A stretch of 64,000 nucleotides of DNA from Drosophila miranda (Eukaryota; Arthropoda; Insecta; Diptera; Drosophilidae). The notes beneath the pieces were generated by a model. That model saw only the letters and a list, made by a program, of their open reading frames with translations. It did no database searches and was not told where the DNA came from. The position numbers and the translations under genes are program-made. Below, in pieces: positions 21,131 to 30,864 of the stretch; within the stretch, counting starts at the first letter, position 1; each line of letters starts with the position of its first letter. The stretch is from NCBI RefSeq assembly GCF_003369915.1, contig NC_046674.1, positions 10,788,001-10,852,000 of the forward strand. The letters are read 5' to 3'.

Positions 21131-23040
21131 TTACATCATTAAATTTGGCAAAAATCGGCCTCGTTTTCGAAGTCGAGATTTTGATGCCGTTCGACAGTCT
21201 GGATCCTCCCGATCCTGGGCGAGCTGGTCTTTCACCGATCTGGCCCTATTTGAAATTTGGCAAAAATCGGCCTCGTTTTCGAAGTCGAGATTTTGATGCG
21301 GTTCGACAGTCTGGATCCTCCCGATCCTGGGAGAGTTGGTCTTTCACCGATCTGGCCCTATTTGTCTGAGATATATCCGTCTGAAGATTTGGATTTGCGT
21401 ATCCTTAAAATACTGGTTTCTTCTGAACGCTATATCTCGTCTATTTGTGGGCCGATCGGGTCGCGGCATGTCTGTCCGTGATCGGAAGAGTCCTGCCAAT
21501 CGACTGCCATCAGAAAAAGGAACATCCATTTTTTCACGATTTTCGCAAAAAATCATGATGGTTACATCATTAAATTTGGCAAAAATCGGCCTCGTTTTCG
21601 AAGTCGAGATTTTGATGCCGTTCGACAGTCTGGATCCTCCCGATCCTGGGAGAGTTGGTCTTTCACCGATCTGGCCCTATTTGTCTGAGATATAGCCGTC
21701 TGAAGATTTGGATTTGCGTATCCTTAAAATACTGGTTTCTTCTGAACGCTATATCTCGTCTATTTGTGGGCCGATCGGGTCGCGGCATGTCTGTCCGTGA
21801 TCGGAAGAGTCCTGCCAATCGACTGCCATCAGAAAAAGGAACATCCATTTTTTCACGATTTTCGCAAAAAATCATGATGGTTACATCATTAAATTTGGCA
21901 AAAATCGGCCTCGTTTTCGAAGTCGAGATTTTGATGCCGTTCGACAGTCTGGATCCTCCCGATCCTGGGAGAGTTGGTCTTTCACCGATCTGGCCCTATT
22001 TGTCTGAGATATATCCGTCTGAAGATTTGGATTTGCGTATCCTTAAAATACTGGTTTCTTCTGAACGCTGTATCTCGTCTATTTGTGGGCCGATCGGGTC
22101 GCGGCATGTCTGTCCGTGATCGGAAGAGTCCTGCCAATCGACTGCCATCAGAAAAAGGAACATCCATTTTTTCACGATTTTCGCAAAAAATCATGATGGT
22201 TACATCATTAAATTTGGCAAAAATCGGCCTCGTTTTCGAAGTCGAGATTTTGATGCCGTTCGACAGTCTGGATCCTCCCGATCCTGGGAGAGTTGGTCTT
22301 TCACCGATCTGGCCCTATTTGTCTGAGATATAGCCGTCTGAAGATTTGGATTTGCGTATCCTTAAAATACTGGTTTCTTCTGAACGCTGTATCTCGTCTA
22401 TTTGTGGGCCGATCGGGTCGCGGCATGTCTGTCCGTGATCGGAAGAGTCCTGCCAATCGACTGCCATCAGAAAAAGGAACATCCATTTTTTCACGATTTT
22501 CGCAAAAAATCATCATGGTACATCATTAAATTTGGCAAAAATCGGCCTCGTTTTCGAAGTCGAGATTTTGATGCCGTTCGACAGTCTGGATCCTCCCGAT
22601 CCTGGGAGAGTTGGTCTTTCACCGATCTGGCCCTATTTGTCTGAGATATAGCCGTCTGAAGATTTGGATTTGCGTATCCTTAAAATACTGGTTTCTTCTG
22701 AACGCTGTATCTCGTCTATTTGTGGGCCGATCGGGTCGCGGCATGTCTGTCCGTGATCGGAAGAGTCCTGCCAATCGACTGCCATAAGAAAAAGGAACAT
22801 CCATTTTTTCACGATTTTCGCAAAAAATCATGATGGTTACATCATTAAATTTGGCAAAAATCGGCCTCGTTTTCGAAGTCGAGATTTTGATGCGGTTCGA
22901 CAGTCTGGATCCTCCCGATCCTGGGAGAGTTGGTCTTTCACCGATCTGGCCCTATTTGTCTGAGATATAGCCGTCTGAAGTTTTGGATTTGCACATTATT
23001 CAAATACTGGTTTTTTCTGCACGCTATCTCTGCTAAACGG
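21131..23040. repeat. Tandem array of 318-319 bp units
   Basis: The anchor TTACATCATTAAATTTGGC recurs at 21131, 21562, 21881, 22200, 22519 (first T missing) and 22837, giving a period of 318-319 bp after a rearranged first unit. At 21253 an internal piece of about 119 bp is itself duplicated. Units are nearly identical by eye. The last unit decays near 23000. Each unit contains GCCGATCGGGTCGCGGCATGTC and related GATCGG words that recur, diverged, up to about 25.2 kb. Every unit also has an open frame of about 70-119 codons in a fixed phase, but composition and repetition argue against coding. It may be a satellite seeded by a DINE-1/Helitron-like or other transposable element; the family cannot be named from memory. 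Confidence 0.9.
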
Positions 23041-23173
23041 CAGCCGATCAAGGCGTGGCATGTCTTGTTGTGTTTGGGAGAGTCCTAGCATATTTTTGGT
23101 CCTGGTTGGTACTGTATAATAAATAAAAATTAGTAATATACTTTCACTGACAATAGAACTTTACCTTATTCTT

Positions 23174-23664
23174 AGAATGCTATTGGTCCTGCCACTTACC
23201 ATACAGGAACAAGCGAACTTTCTGGATTAGATCCCAGGATCTTCGACTCAGGCATTCGGCTAACGCCTCGTCATCATGAGCCAGCCATGACGGCCAATTA
23301 TACGCCGTCTAATCAAACGCTGGGCTTCAGCTTCGAGACGCGTAAGTGAAACAGGATATAATGGTGGACATATTTTAAAATATATCTTCCTTCACAGAGG
23401 ACTATGTACCCTACGCTTTGCTAAAAACCGAGTCCTACCCGATTTCCCCCCGCCAGACGGAGCGCTATCCAAGCATTACCGACGAGCATTCGAGACAGAC
23501 CGAGGCCTATCCCAGCCAGACAGAATCGTATCCCAGCAGGACAGAAGCGCACCCATTGAAGGTCCGAACCTAACAAGTCATCGTCATCCTTCGACCTGGC
23601 CATCGACAACTATCTCAAGGACTTTGGCTATGGCAACCAAGGCAGAAACTACGTGGACTTCTAG
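23174..23664 (+). pseudogene. Decayed 3' end of a multi-exon gene (Tyr-Pro-Ser/Gln-Thr-Glu repeat protein), copy A
   Basis: After a TTATTCTTAG acceptor an open exon reads AIGPATYHTGTSELSGLDP and on to TPSNQTLGFSFET. A GTAAGTG donor at about 23342 and a TTCACAG acceptor at 23397 bound a 56-bp intron. The next exon reads DYVPYALLKTESYPISPRQ, then degenerate units RQTERYPS, RQTEAYPS, SQTESYPS. It hits TAA at 23571, while a +1 frame continues SSSSFDLAIDNYLKDFGYG to YVDF and TAG at 23664. That suggests a frameshift in the original reading frame. Upstream exons are absent and replaced by the tandem array, so I read this as a truncated gene copy. I do not recognise the parent gene. It could still be a short functional gene. 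Confidence 0.55.
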
Positions 23665-24000
23665 ACTCTAGATATATCTCGTAGTTGTTAGGTTAAAGGA
23701 TATACGCGTCCATGCATTTAGAAACTAGATTAAAATGTTTATTTATTTATGCTAAGCTAAGTTTTGATGAATAAAACTATTGAAAAATCATCCTTGCTTT
23801 ATCCTGAATCGGGGAAACTATTCCGATTAAGAAAAGGCGTGTCACGCCCCGATCGGCTTACAAATAGCGGGGAAAACGAAATATTTTTGATTGGGGAAAA
23901 TGTCCTTGGTCCTTGATAAGGACTCCATTAATCCAGGGAGATTTTTTCGATCACAGGAAGCCGTCGCAAGTCACGATTGGGCCGCAAATAGCCGAGAAAC
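23665..24000. other. Flank of gene fragment with diverged repeat copies
   Basis: AATAAA near 23770 may be the old poly(A) signal of the gene fragment. From about 23815, GATTAAGAAAAGGCGTGTCACG and CCCCGATCGGCTTAC are diverged copies of the local repeat family. Confidence 0.45.
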
Positions 24001-24340
24001 TTAAATTATAATTATAAATTATAAATTATATAATAATAAAATTATAATAATAATTATTCATTAAAAATCAAGAATAACAATTATAATAATAATTATTCAA
24101 TAAAAATCAAGAATAACAATTATAATAATAGTTATTCAATAAAAATCAAGAATAACAATTATAATAATAGTTATTCAATAAAAATCAAGAATAACAATTA
24201 TAATAATAGTTATTCGATAAAATCAAGAATAACAATTATAATAATAGTTATTCGATAAAAATCAAGAATAACAATTATAATAATAGTTATTCAATAAAAA
24301 TCAAGAATAACAATTATAATAATAGTTATTCTATAACTTA
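24001..24340. repeat. AT-rich minisatellite, 39-bp unit
   Basis: The core ATCAAGAATAACAATTATAA recurs about seven times with 38-39 bp spacing (for example 24069 and 24108). Units are almost identical and end against gene-fragment copy B at about 24340. Confidence 0.9.
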
Positions 24341-24575
24341 TTCGGTCTGCCTCGAATGCGCCTCGGTAATGCTTAGACAGGACTCCGTCTGGCGGGGGAA
24401 AGCGTAGGGTACATAAGTTCTCTGTGAAGGAAGATATATTTTAAAATAAGTCCACAGTTATATCCTGTTTCACTTACGCGTCTTAAAGCAAAGGTCCAGC
24501 GTTTGATTCGGCGACGACGAATGAGGGGGTACTGACATTTCCCGTGGGCTTGAATCAACCATACCACCATTGATC
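24341..24575 (-). pseudogene. Inverted, decayed copy B of the same gene fragment, intron retained
   Basis: On the minus strand this matches copy A: CCGAATCAAACGCTGG, a GCGTAAGTGAAACAGGATAT donor region, an intron ending in ATATATCTTCCTTCACAG, then TATGTACCCTACGCTTT and CGCCAGACGGAG. The exon has lost about 30 bp relative to copy A (no LLKTESYPI segment) and runs directly into the 39-bp minisatellite. Keeping the intron shows it is a DNA-level copy, not a retrocopy. Confidence 0.7.
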
Positions 24576-26380
24576 ACTGGCCCCTGCTGCAGTGGAAACG
24601 ACGAAAACGCCACATTATTGACTTAGCGACACAGCAGCGGCATCATGGCCAGGACAGGTCGAGGATTTAGGTCCTTCATCGATCGGGACCTACTTGGCCG
24701 AGATATAGCGTCTGATCTTTTGGCATTGTAAATAATTAAATCATGATGGATTTAACCATCGTCGTAAGTCCGTCATTTTATGTCCGATCAGGGCGTGCCA
24801 CGGCTCCTTAGGATCGAGAGAGTATCCCAGATCCTTAGGGACAATTAAGGATATTGCCTTTTCGGCCACACCCACCTTTCAAAACAAGGTCAAAAGAGTC
24901 AGCCCAAAAGACTGCCTGATGTTTTTTTAAAGAGTTAGCACAGCCACAAAAGGATGCCACGATTTCCAGCAGTTTTTGGCTTGTAAAATCTTGTAAAAAT
25001 CACCTCTAAAACCTCTTATCACCGTAAAAATCCAAATATATAGAAATACCGTAAATGCCGTTTCTATTATTTTTTCATGACTGTATATTTCCAAACTTAC
25101 AGATACGTATGCAAATAAAGATTTGTGAGCCGATCTGGTCGTGACGTGCCTGTTTGTGATCGGAAAAATCTCCTTGATCGGTCCCTGATTAAAAATGTTC
25201 CTTGAATAGCAGGCGACGATGATAAAAGAGCTAGAAATGCACTCAAAATAAGTTTTCAATTTACAAACGGATTTAGTTCTAAAGTATTACAAGTTTTAAC
25301 TCATATTTTTGTTTCTTGCAATATAAATTTTTCAGATTTTAGATTGTCATCCAGCTCTGTAATATTGACACTGAAATGGAATTACAGATAATAAAATGGC
25401 AGGAGAGGCAATCTATGAACGCACTTAGCACATTCTGGACCACGCAGGCAATGTTCCACGCCTTTTCGTCCGATACCCTTGTTCTAGTATCTTAAAACTG
25501 CTTTCTTCGAGGTGCCTTAGGAAGGTCCCAAGACTACTCCTCAAGCCGCCGCATGTTGGCATCGTGGCCAGAGAAAAGGTTTTTGTTCTCTATGATAACC
25601 TGCAAAGAGGAACACAATAATTCATTAATGGCAACGCCCAAGTATAGGAGAACAAATTGGAGTGTAATTATAATGTGCGATATAAGACAAGACAAGAGCC
25701 AGGCCAGGCTAGGCCAAGCCAGCCCCCCCCCGGCATCAATCATTATGCAATTTTTATGAAGACAGCCTCGCGAGCCAGTTACTTTCTTTGGAGGCGGGGT
25801 TCATTGAACGGTTTTTAGGGGGGCCTGAAAGCTTGGCCTGCCTTTGGGCTCGAACAGGAGCGACGTTGCTGCGTTGTGTCGCTCCTAATGGAAATGGATA
25901 ATGGATGCAGCAGCAGCGGCAGCCTTGGCAGCGACTTTGTTTTGGAACAGGTTTCGGTGTTGGGAAAACCTCTGCGGCATGTGTTTATGCACTTGTCGGC
26001 CCGGTCTCTTGGCCACTTCACTTCACTGGCTATCAACAAATACGGCCCATTAGAGATTATACGACAATTTCAATTTAAAAACTCTTGTAAAGCAGAGCAG
26101 CCAAACTTGATCCGACAGTGGTGGGACAGTGCATAAATTGGTGGGGAAAATGAGTTGTCAAATGATATGGCCAGGCGGGGAGGGGCGCGGATAACTCTCT
26201 ATTAAGCATTCACCGAGCTCCCGATAAGAAACGGCCAGAATCAGCATTAATACAATGTACCAGAATAGACTGTCGTTGGAGCCGGCTCTCCCCCCGAAAC
26301 AAGTTCGCTGGCTACGCGCCTGGAGACCCATATGAAAAGCGACTCCAAACAGCGGCGGTAGCCGTGCCATCTGATCGCAG
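24576..26380. other. Repeat-island edge and intergenic DNA
   Basis: Diverged members of the repeat family continue at about 24650-24860 (GATCGGGACCTACTTGG, TCCGATCAGGGCGTGCCACG) and 25125-25200 (GCCGATCTGGTCGTGACGTG). After 25260 I see no coding or repeat signal that I can support. Confidence 0.45.
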
Positions 26381-26387
26381 ACTTCAT

Positions 26388-26421
26388 TCAGTCTGCAACT
26401 CGCGTTTCAGCCGAGCAGACG
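26388..26421 (+). promoter_or_regulatory. Candidate TATA-less promoter: Inr plus DPE
   Basis: TCAGTC at 26388-26393 fits the fly Inr with A+1 at 26390. AGACG begins exactly at +28 (26417), matching the DPE core RGWYV. The pair is on the plus strand, upstream of the proposed mwh 5' coding exons, so it could be a distal mwh start. A possible splice donor (ACG|GTAACA) lies near 26652. Confidence 0.5.
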
Positions 26422-27957
26422 CGCCAAAGTCGTTGTACAAGCCAGACCCAGACCCAGATCGAGATCGAGACCCAGTCTAAGCCTAAGCCCCAAGTCGTAG
26501 TCGTAGTCGTAGTCGGATCGAGTCGAGTCAATCAAAGCAAAAGGCAGTTAATAAAAAGTGCTAATGGTGTGTTTAAAATATGAATAAATGCGAGTGTATG
26601 CCAGACCCACAAAAACGGTTACAAGAGCCAGAGCCACAACCACAACCACAACGGTAACAATAACAAATAGAGATTTTCTTTTTCGTGCGACGAAGAAATC
26701 GCATTTGCATTTCTCTCCGCGCTCGCTGGAAGATTAAATTGGATCAATCGCCTGAACGACCGTCCGTCGATCGTCGCTCGATCGCTGTATGTTTTTTTGA
26801 TTGTGTGCGAGTTTCAAAGAAGGTTACCAGAATCCGAATAATAAATATTTAAATGCAAATATTGGAGACCCGTTAAGAGGTGCAGACATCGCCAGAAGAA
26901 GAATAGAAGCAGCAGCCGCGATCCCAGCTCCATTTCTGGGAGAGTCTCTCCCTCCCTGCGCGACTCCCCAGTACGGGTAAGTCTTTCGGCCATGATCGAT
27001 GCGCCGATCAACTGCGATTTGTAACTGTCACAACAATCGGGCGGGGGATTCCCGTTTGTGTTTCTGTTTCTGTTTTTCGAAATGGTTTCTTCTCTGAGGC
27101 AAACCATAAAACGTTTTAATGGACTCGCACTAGGACTATTGCAATTGCAATCGCAATCGCAGTCGCAGTCGGAGCTCTGCATGAATCAAAGTTATTAAAT
27201 AATTAATGGCCAGCGGTGCAAAAAGAAAAACACAGATTGCTGCATGTTCGGAGCATTATTTACGGCCTGCTTAGCTCTCTGTCTGCCTGCCGTGTGCCGT
27301 GTGGAGTCTCTCATTAGGCCAGGCATGAAGCCGCAGCCCCAGCCCCAGACCCAGACCCAGAACCAGAACCCCACCATCCACCATCCACCAGCCACCAGCA
27401 GGCATTCCGGCCTAGAAGATCTCGTTCGAGCACTCATCGAGATCATTTGCCCATCGATTTGCATGGCAAAGAAAGCTGCTTGCTGCTGCTGCGGCTCTAA
27501 TTTTTGGCAATTACATAAAGCCGTCGGACCCTGCGGCCAGCTCCACAAATGATGGGCAACCATCGTGCCACAGGGCCGTTCGAGAGATCGCAGACGGAAA
27601 CCGAAACCAACTTCTAAGACTCGCGTTTATTTTTGGCCTCCGCTCATTAATATTTATGATCGATTTGGCAGTCGGCAGGTGAAGACAGTGGGCCAGAGAT
27701 AACTCTAATCCTCAGTCTCAGTCTCTGTTTTGGTTACTGGTTTCTGGGCGACTAGCGGTCTGCCACCCGGACCACGCTATATACACATGGCCACACGCAG
27801 TGTACTCCAGTTAATGTATCTTCCGAAAGAGAGTGTTTGTCTGAAGCACCTTTGGAATATGCCCCTTCTATCTTCTTCATTAGAGTATTTATTTATGACG
27901 GATTAGGCAATGGAAAAGTCGGATATTTATATAGATAGCGAGAAGATCAGATTATAT
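26422..27957. other. Non-coding DNA upstream of mwh exons / 3' flank of ester hydrolase gene
   Basis: If the 26390 promoter is real, the first few hundred bases are a 5' UTR exon, rich in GTCGTAGTC and CCACAACC repeats, followed by intron. CAGACCCAGACCCAG repeats lie near 27340. The 3' UTR of the minus-strand hydrolase should end just left of 27958. No supported exon was found. Confidence 0.4.
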
Positions 27958-29266
27958 CTAATCTCTTCCCACTTTGTGGGTGGACAGGGGCTTGTCCACC
28001 CTCACCACCCGCTCGGCGACATTCAGATACGCCTCGTACTCCACGATGTCGGGGGTGGTGTCGTAGTGGTAGTGGCCGCCCCAGTTGCTGAAGGAGAACG
28101 AGTGGAAGTGCTGGAGGCGCAGGTCGAGGTCGTGCTCCTTGGTCACCAGGGTGCCCACGGCATTGAGTTGGGCGGGCATCTCGTAGAACTTAAGCCACTC
28201 GTTGACCTCCTCGTCGGTGTGGATGGGCGTCGAGCTGAAGTCTCGCATCACGTGCTGGTGGACGGCGCCCTTCTTGATCAGGAAGATGCCGCCCAGGCCC
28301 ACCACCCGGTCGCCGTAGTGCTCCTCCAGCCCCTTGCGGATGCACTCGATGAAATTCTGTTCGCCGGTGCGCTGCTTGGCGCTGATCTTCAGCACCTGTC
28401 CAGGTGCTCCCTGGCTGAGGAAGAGGTTCAGCAGCAGCGCACAGCGGGGCTCCGTGTGGGGGATCTTCTCCAGCACACACGCCTCCTGCTCTCCCCGCAC
28501 CGTGGCCGTGTAGCTGCCGTTCGTCAGCTCGTCCCCCTCGCTCACCGACAAATTGAAGATGCCCTCGCAGTTGGAGCTGCGGATGGGCCAGGGTCCTGCG
28601 CCGGCGCCTACAGCGAAGACCTTACCGGGTCCCTGGATCTTCCGCGTGATCTCCTTGATGTTGTACAGCTTATCCCGTTGCACGTTGGGCAGCAGGAAGG
28701 GTGGGCCACCCGCCTCCAGAAGCGTGGGCCTGCCCCCCAGTCCGCTCTCCACCAATCCGAACCGTGGCGCCGTCAGGTCGGGGCAGGCACCCACACTCAC
28801 CTCCACCTGTGCGAAGTTTCCCCTCAAGGCACCCTGTATGACTGCGAAACGAAAAAGAGAGAGAGAGAAAGACACCTATTGAACCAAAAGCTTTATCTCC
28901 GCCCTCCATCTAAACACAAACGGCTTTCGGCGTGCAAAAGCTGCCCGAAAGCTCTCCGCCCAGTCATATGTTTTGTCAGTTTAGAATCGTCGCGACGAAT
29001 ACAAAGAAGAAAAACAGAACAGAAAACCGAAAACAAAAAAAAAAACTCTACTGAAAACCGGCTATGGAAAGTTCGACACAGTTCTGAAGGTCATTTGCAC
29101 ATGGCATCGGGCGGAGGCACGTAGTATCTTTATCTTTAAGATCTGATCTCCCCGCTCCCCGTCGCTCACCATTCTGTAGCTCCGGCAATGGGGGCACGTG
29201 GAGCGGCTTCTCCTCGAAGAGCAGTTGCTCTGTCTCCAGCTGGTTCTGTGTTTGTTTCTGGCTCAT
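27958..29266 (-). CDS. Ester hydrolase, C11orf54/DUF1907 family
   Basis: Human C11orf54 is a zinc-dependent ester hydrolase. Two exons on the minus strand, 29170-29266 and 27958-28841, join as AATG|GTGAGC ... TTCGCAG|TCATA in frame to 326 residues, close to the 315 of the human protein. The joined N-terminus (PPLPELQNVIQGALRGNFAQ, VEVSVGACPDLT) and GGPPFLLPN match the family start. The core has KVFAVGAGAGPWP and GSYTATVRGEQEAC, then LGGIFLIKKGAVHQHVMRDFS. The likely zinc-binding motif HFHSFSFSNWGGHYHYD follows, with clustered histidines. It is on the strand opposite mwh and would be nested in mwh if the 26390 promoter belongs to mwh. Confidence 0.88.
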
Positions 29267-30864
29267 AATGATGCTGATGCTGATGCCCCAAGGTGTGTCC
29301 TAGTTACGAGTATTCGTATTCGTATTCCTTTCTAGCTCTGTTGCTCTGGGTCTCTCCACTGGAGTGTACCGCTCTGTAGATCGTTGGAAACGCGACTGTG
29401 AGGCGCACACCGACGCCGTTTCGCATTTCAGTGCTTGGGCTGTGGTTGGGGTTGAGTGCCGTGCAGTGGCCGGTCTGCGGTTCGTCCTATAGTTAACATT
29501 GCTGCCCATACAGATACAGGGTGACTGCTGTGTGATAAGATAAACTCTTGGTTTAATTTAGTTTAATTAGTGTCGAGATGTCGAGTTCTTCCACTCTTCC
29601 GCACTCACGCTCAAGCCGCATGTCTTGGTGGTATTTTTTATGGTGCAACTTTTAAGTACAGTGGCACCCTCGTTTAACGACCGAAACGTAACGAAATAAA
29701 ACGGACAGAACCTACCCTACCAACTTTTCCAATGGAGGGCCTCGACAAAACTTTCCACTTCTTTATCATCACTTTCACTGCACAAAAAGTTCTCCTCTCC
29801 AGGGCCCTGGCTGTGGGGCCCTCCGACAACAGGTTCCCATTTGGTGTGTTCCCATTTATGGCTCCAATTTCCATATTCGTTGACAGCATGAAAGTTGTTC
29901 TGCCAAGTTGATCTATAACTTATACATAATCTCAGATCTATTTTCGACTAATTGATGTCCGAGATTCGGAGATTGCTTGCAGTAAATGTTTCTACGATCC
30001 ATCCCTGCGGAGCACCTTTCACTGTGGTAGGTGGCGACCCTCCACTGATAGCGCCCGTGGTTCTGGTTCTGCTTCTGGCTCTGTTCTGCTCTGCTCTGCT
30101 CTGTAATCGTGTTTTGTCGTGTTCTGTCATTTAGCGGTCACGTTTAGCTACGTTTGCAGATAAGCCAGTGACTGCGGTTCCTCCCCAGTGCTGCTCCCAA
30201 GTGGAGGCTCTAATGTGGTCGCATTCTGGGTGTGGATCGGGTCAAGCCGCAAGTGCTGGGACAGACAAATCGGCCAAGGGTGCTAATTTGATGAATGGCC
30301 TCCCTAATGAGTGTGCCGAATGCGTGGCCTGGATAAGGAGCCGCTATAGATTTCAGCCATCAAAAGTGTCACTCACAGGCTAGCCTCCACGCCCCGCCGG
30401 AGTAGCAATCATGCTGTCCAGCTGGAGAGCTCTTCAGGTTCTGGCCAGAACTGGTCCACGCAATCCATCATTTCGCCAATGGATAGATAGTTTATCATAA
30501 TTACAAGTTGCTCGTGAGGACCAGGCATGAGTAGGAGCCCCGACCACGTTCTGACCATCTACAGGCATTTGTTCTCGGCGACCTCGTTTCCATCCATCGA
30601 GAACTCGCCGCTGACCCAATTCCATCGGGCACTTCACTTTTTTTTCGCTTGGCAATCGCCCAGACGATAGGATGGGATGGCGGAGGAACTGGAACCCAAA
30701 CTGGTTAGGAATTGTGTCAGCGCTAATACTCTTGGATGCGAGTCAAACAGCGATCCAAGCAGACATCATCTGCTCTGCCCCATGCTCTAACATATGTTGT
30801 GTGCTTGTTTGTCCATGTCACATTAGGCAATGCCTGACAGGCGCCGATCAGCGTCGTCGTCGTA
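29267..30864. other. Hydrolase promoter and mwh upstream DNA
   Basis: No supported coding exon was found. Simple repeats include GATGCTGATGCT near 29268-29285, TTCGTATTCGTATTC near 29312-29328, and CTCTGCTCTGCTCTG near 30085-30105. The mwh ATG at 30865 has an in-frame upstream stop (TGA, about 30836), which supports it as a start codon. Confidence 0.4.

Noticed and set aside
21336..22831. Repeated 70-154 codon frames in the tandem array
   Set aside because: They are the same satellite unit read in phase; no protein family, start context or selection is visible.
24001..24340. CRISPR-like regular repeats
   Set aside because: The 39-bp units abut without unique spacers and the genome is eukaryotic; it is a minisatellite.
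27910..29124. 404-codon plus-strand open frame
   Set aside because: It lies opposite the ester hydrolase exons; the minus strand carries the conserved family motifs and proper splice sites. GC-rich codon third positions create the antisense frame.
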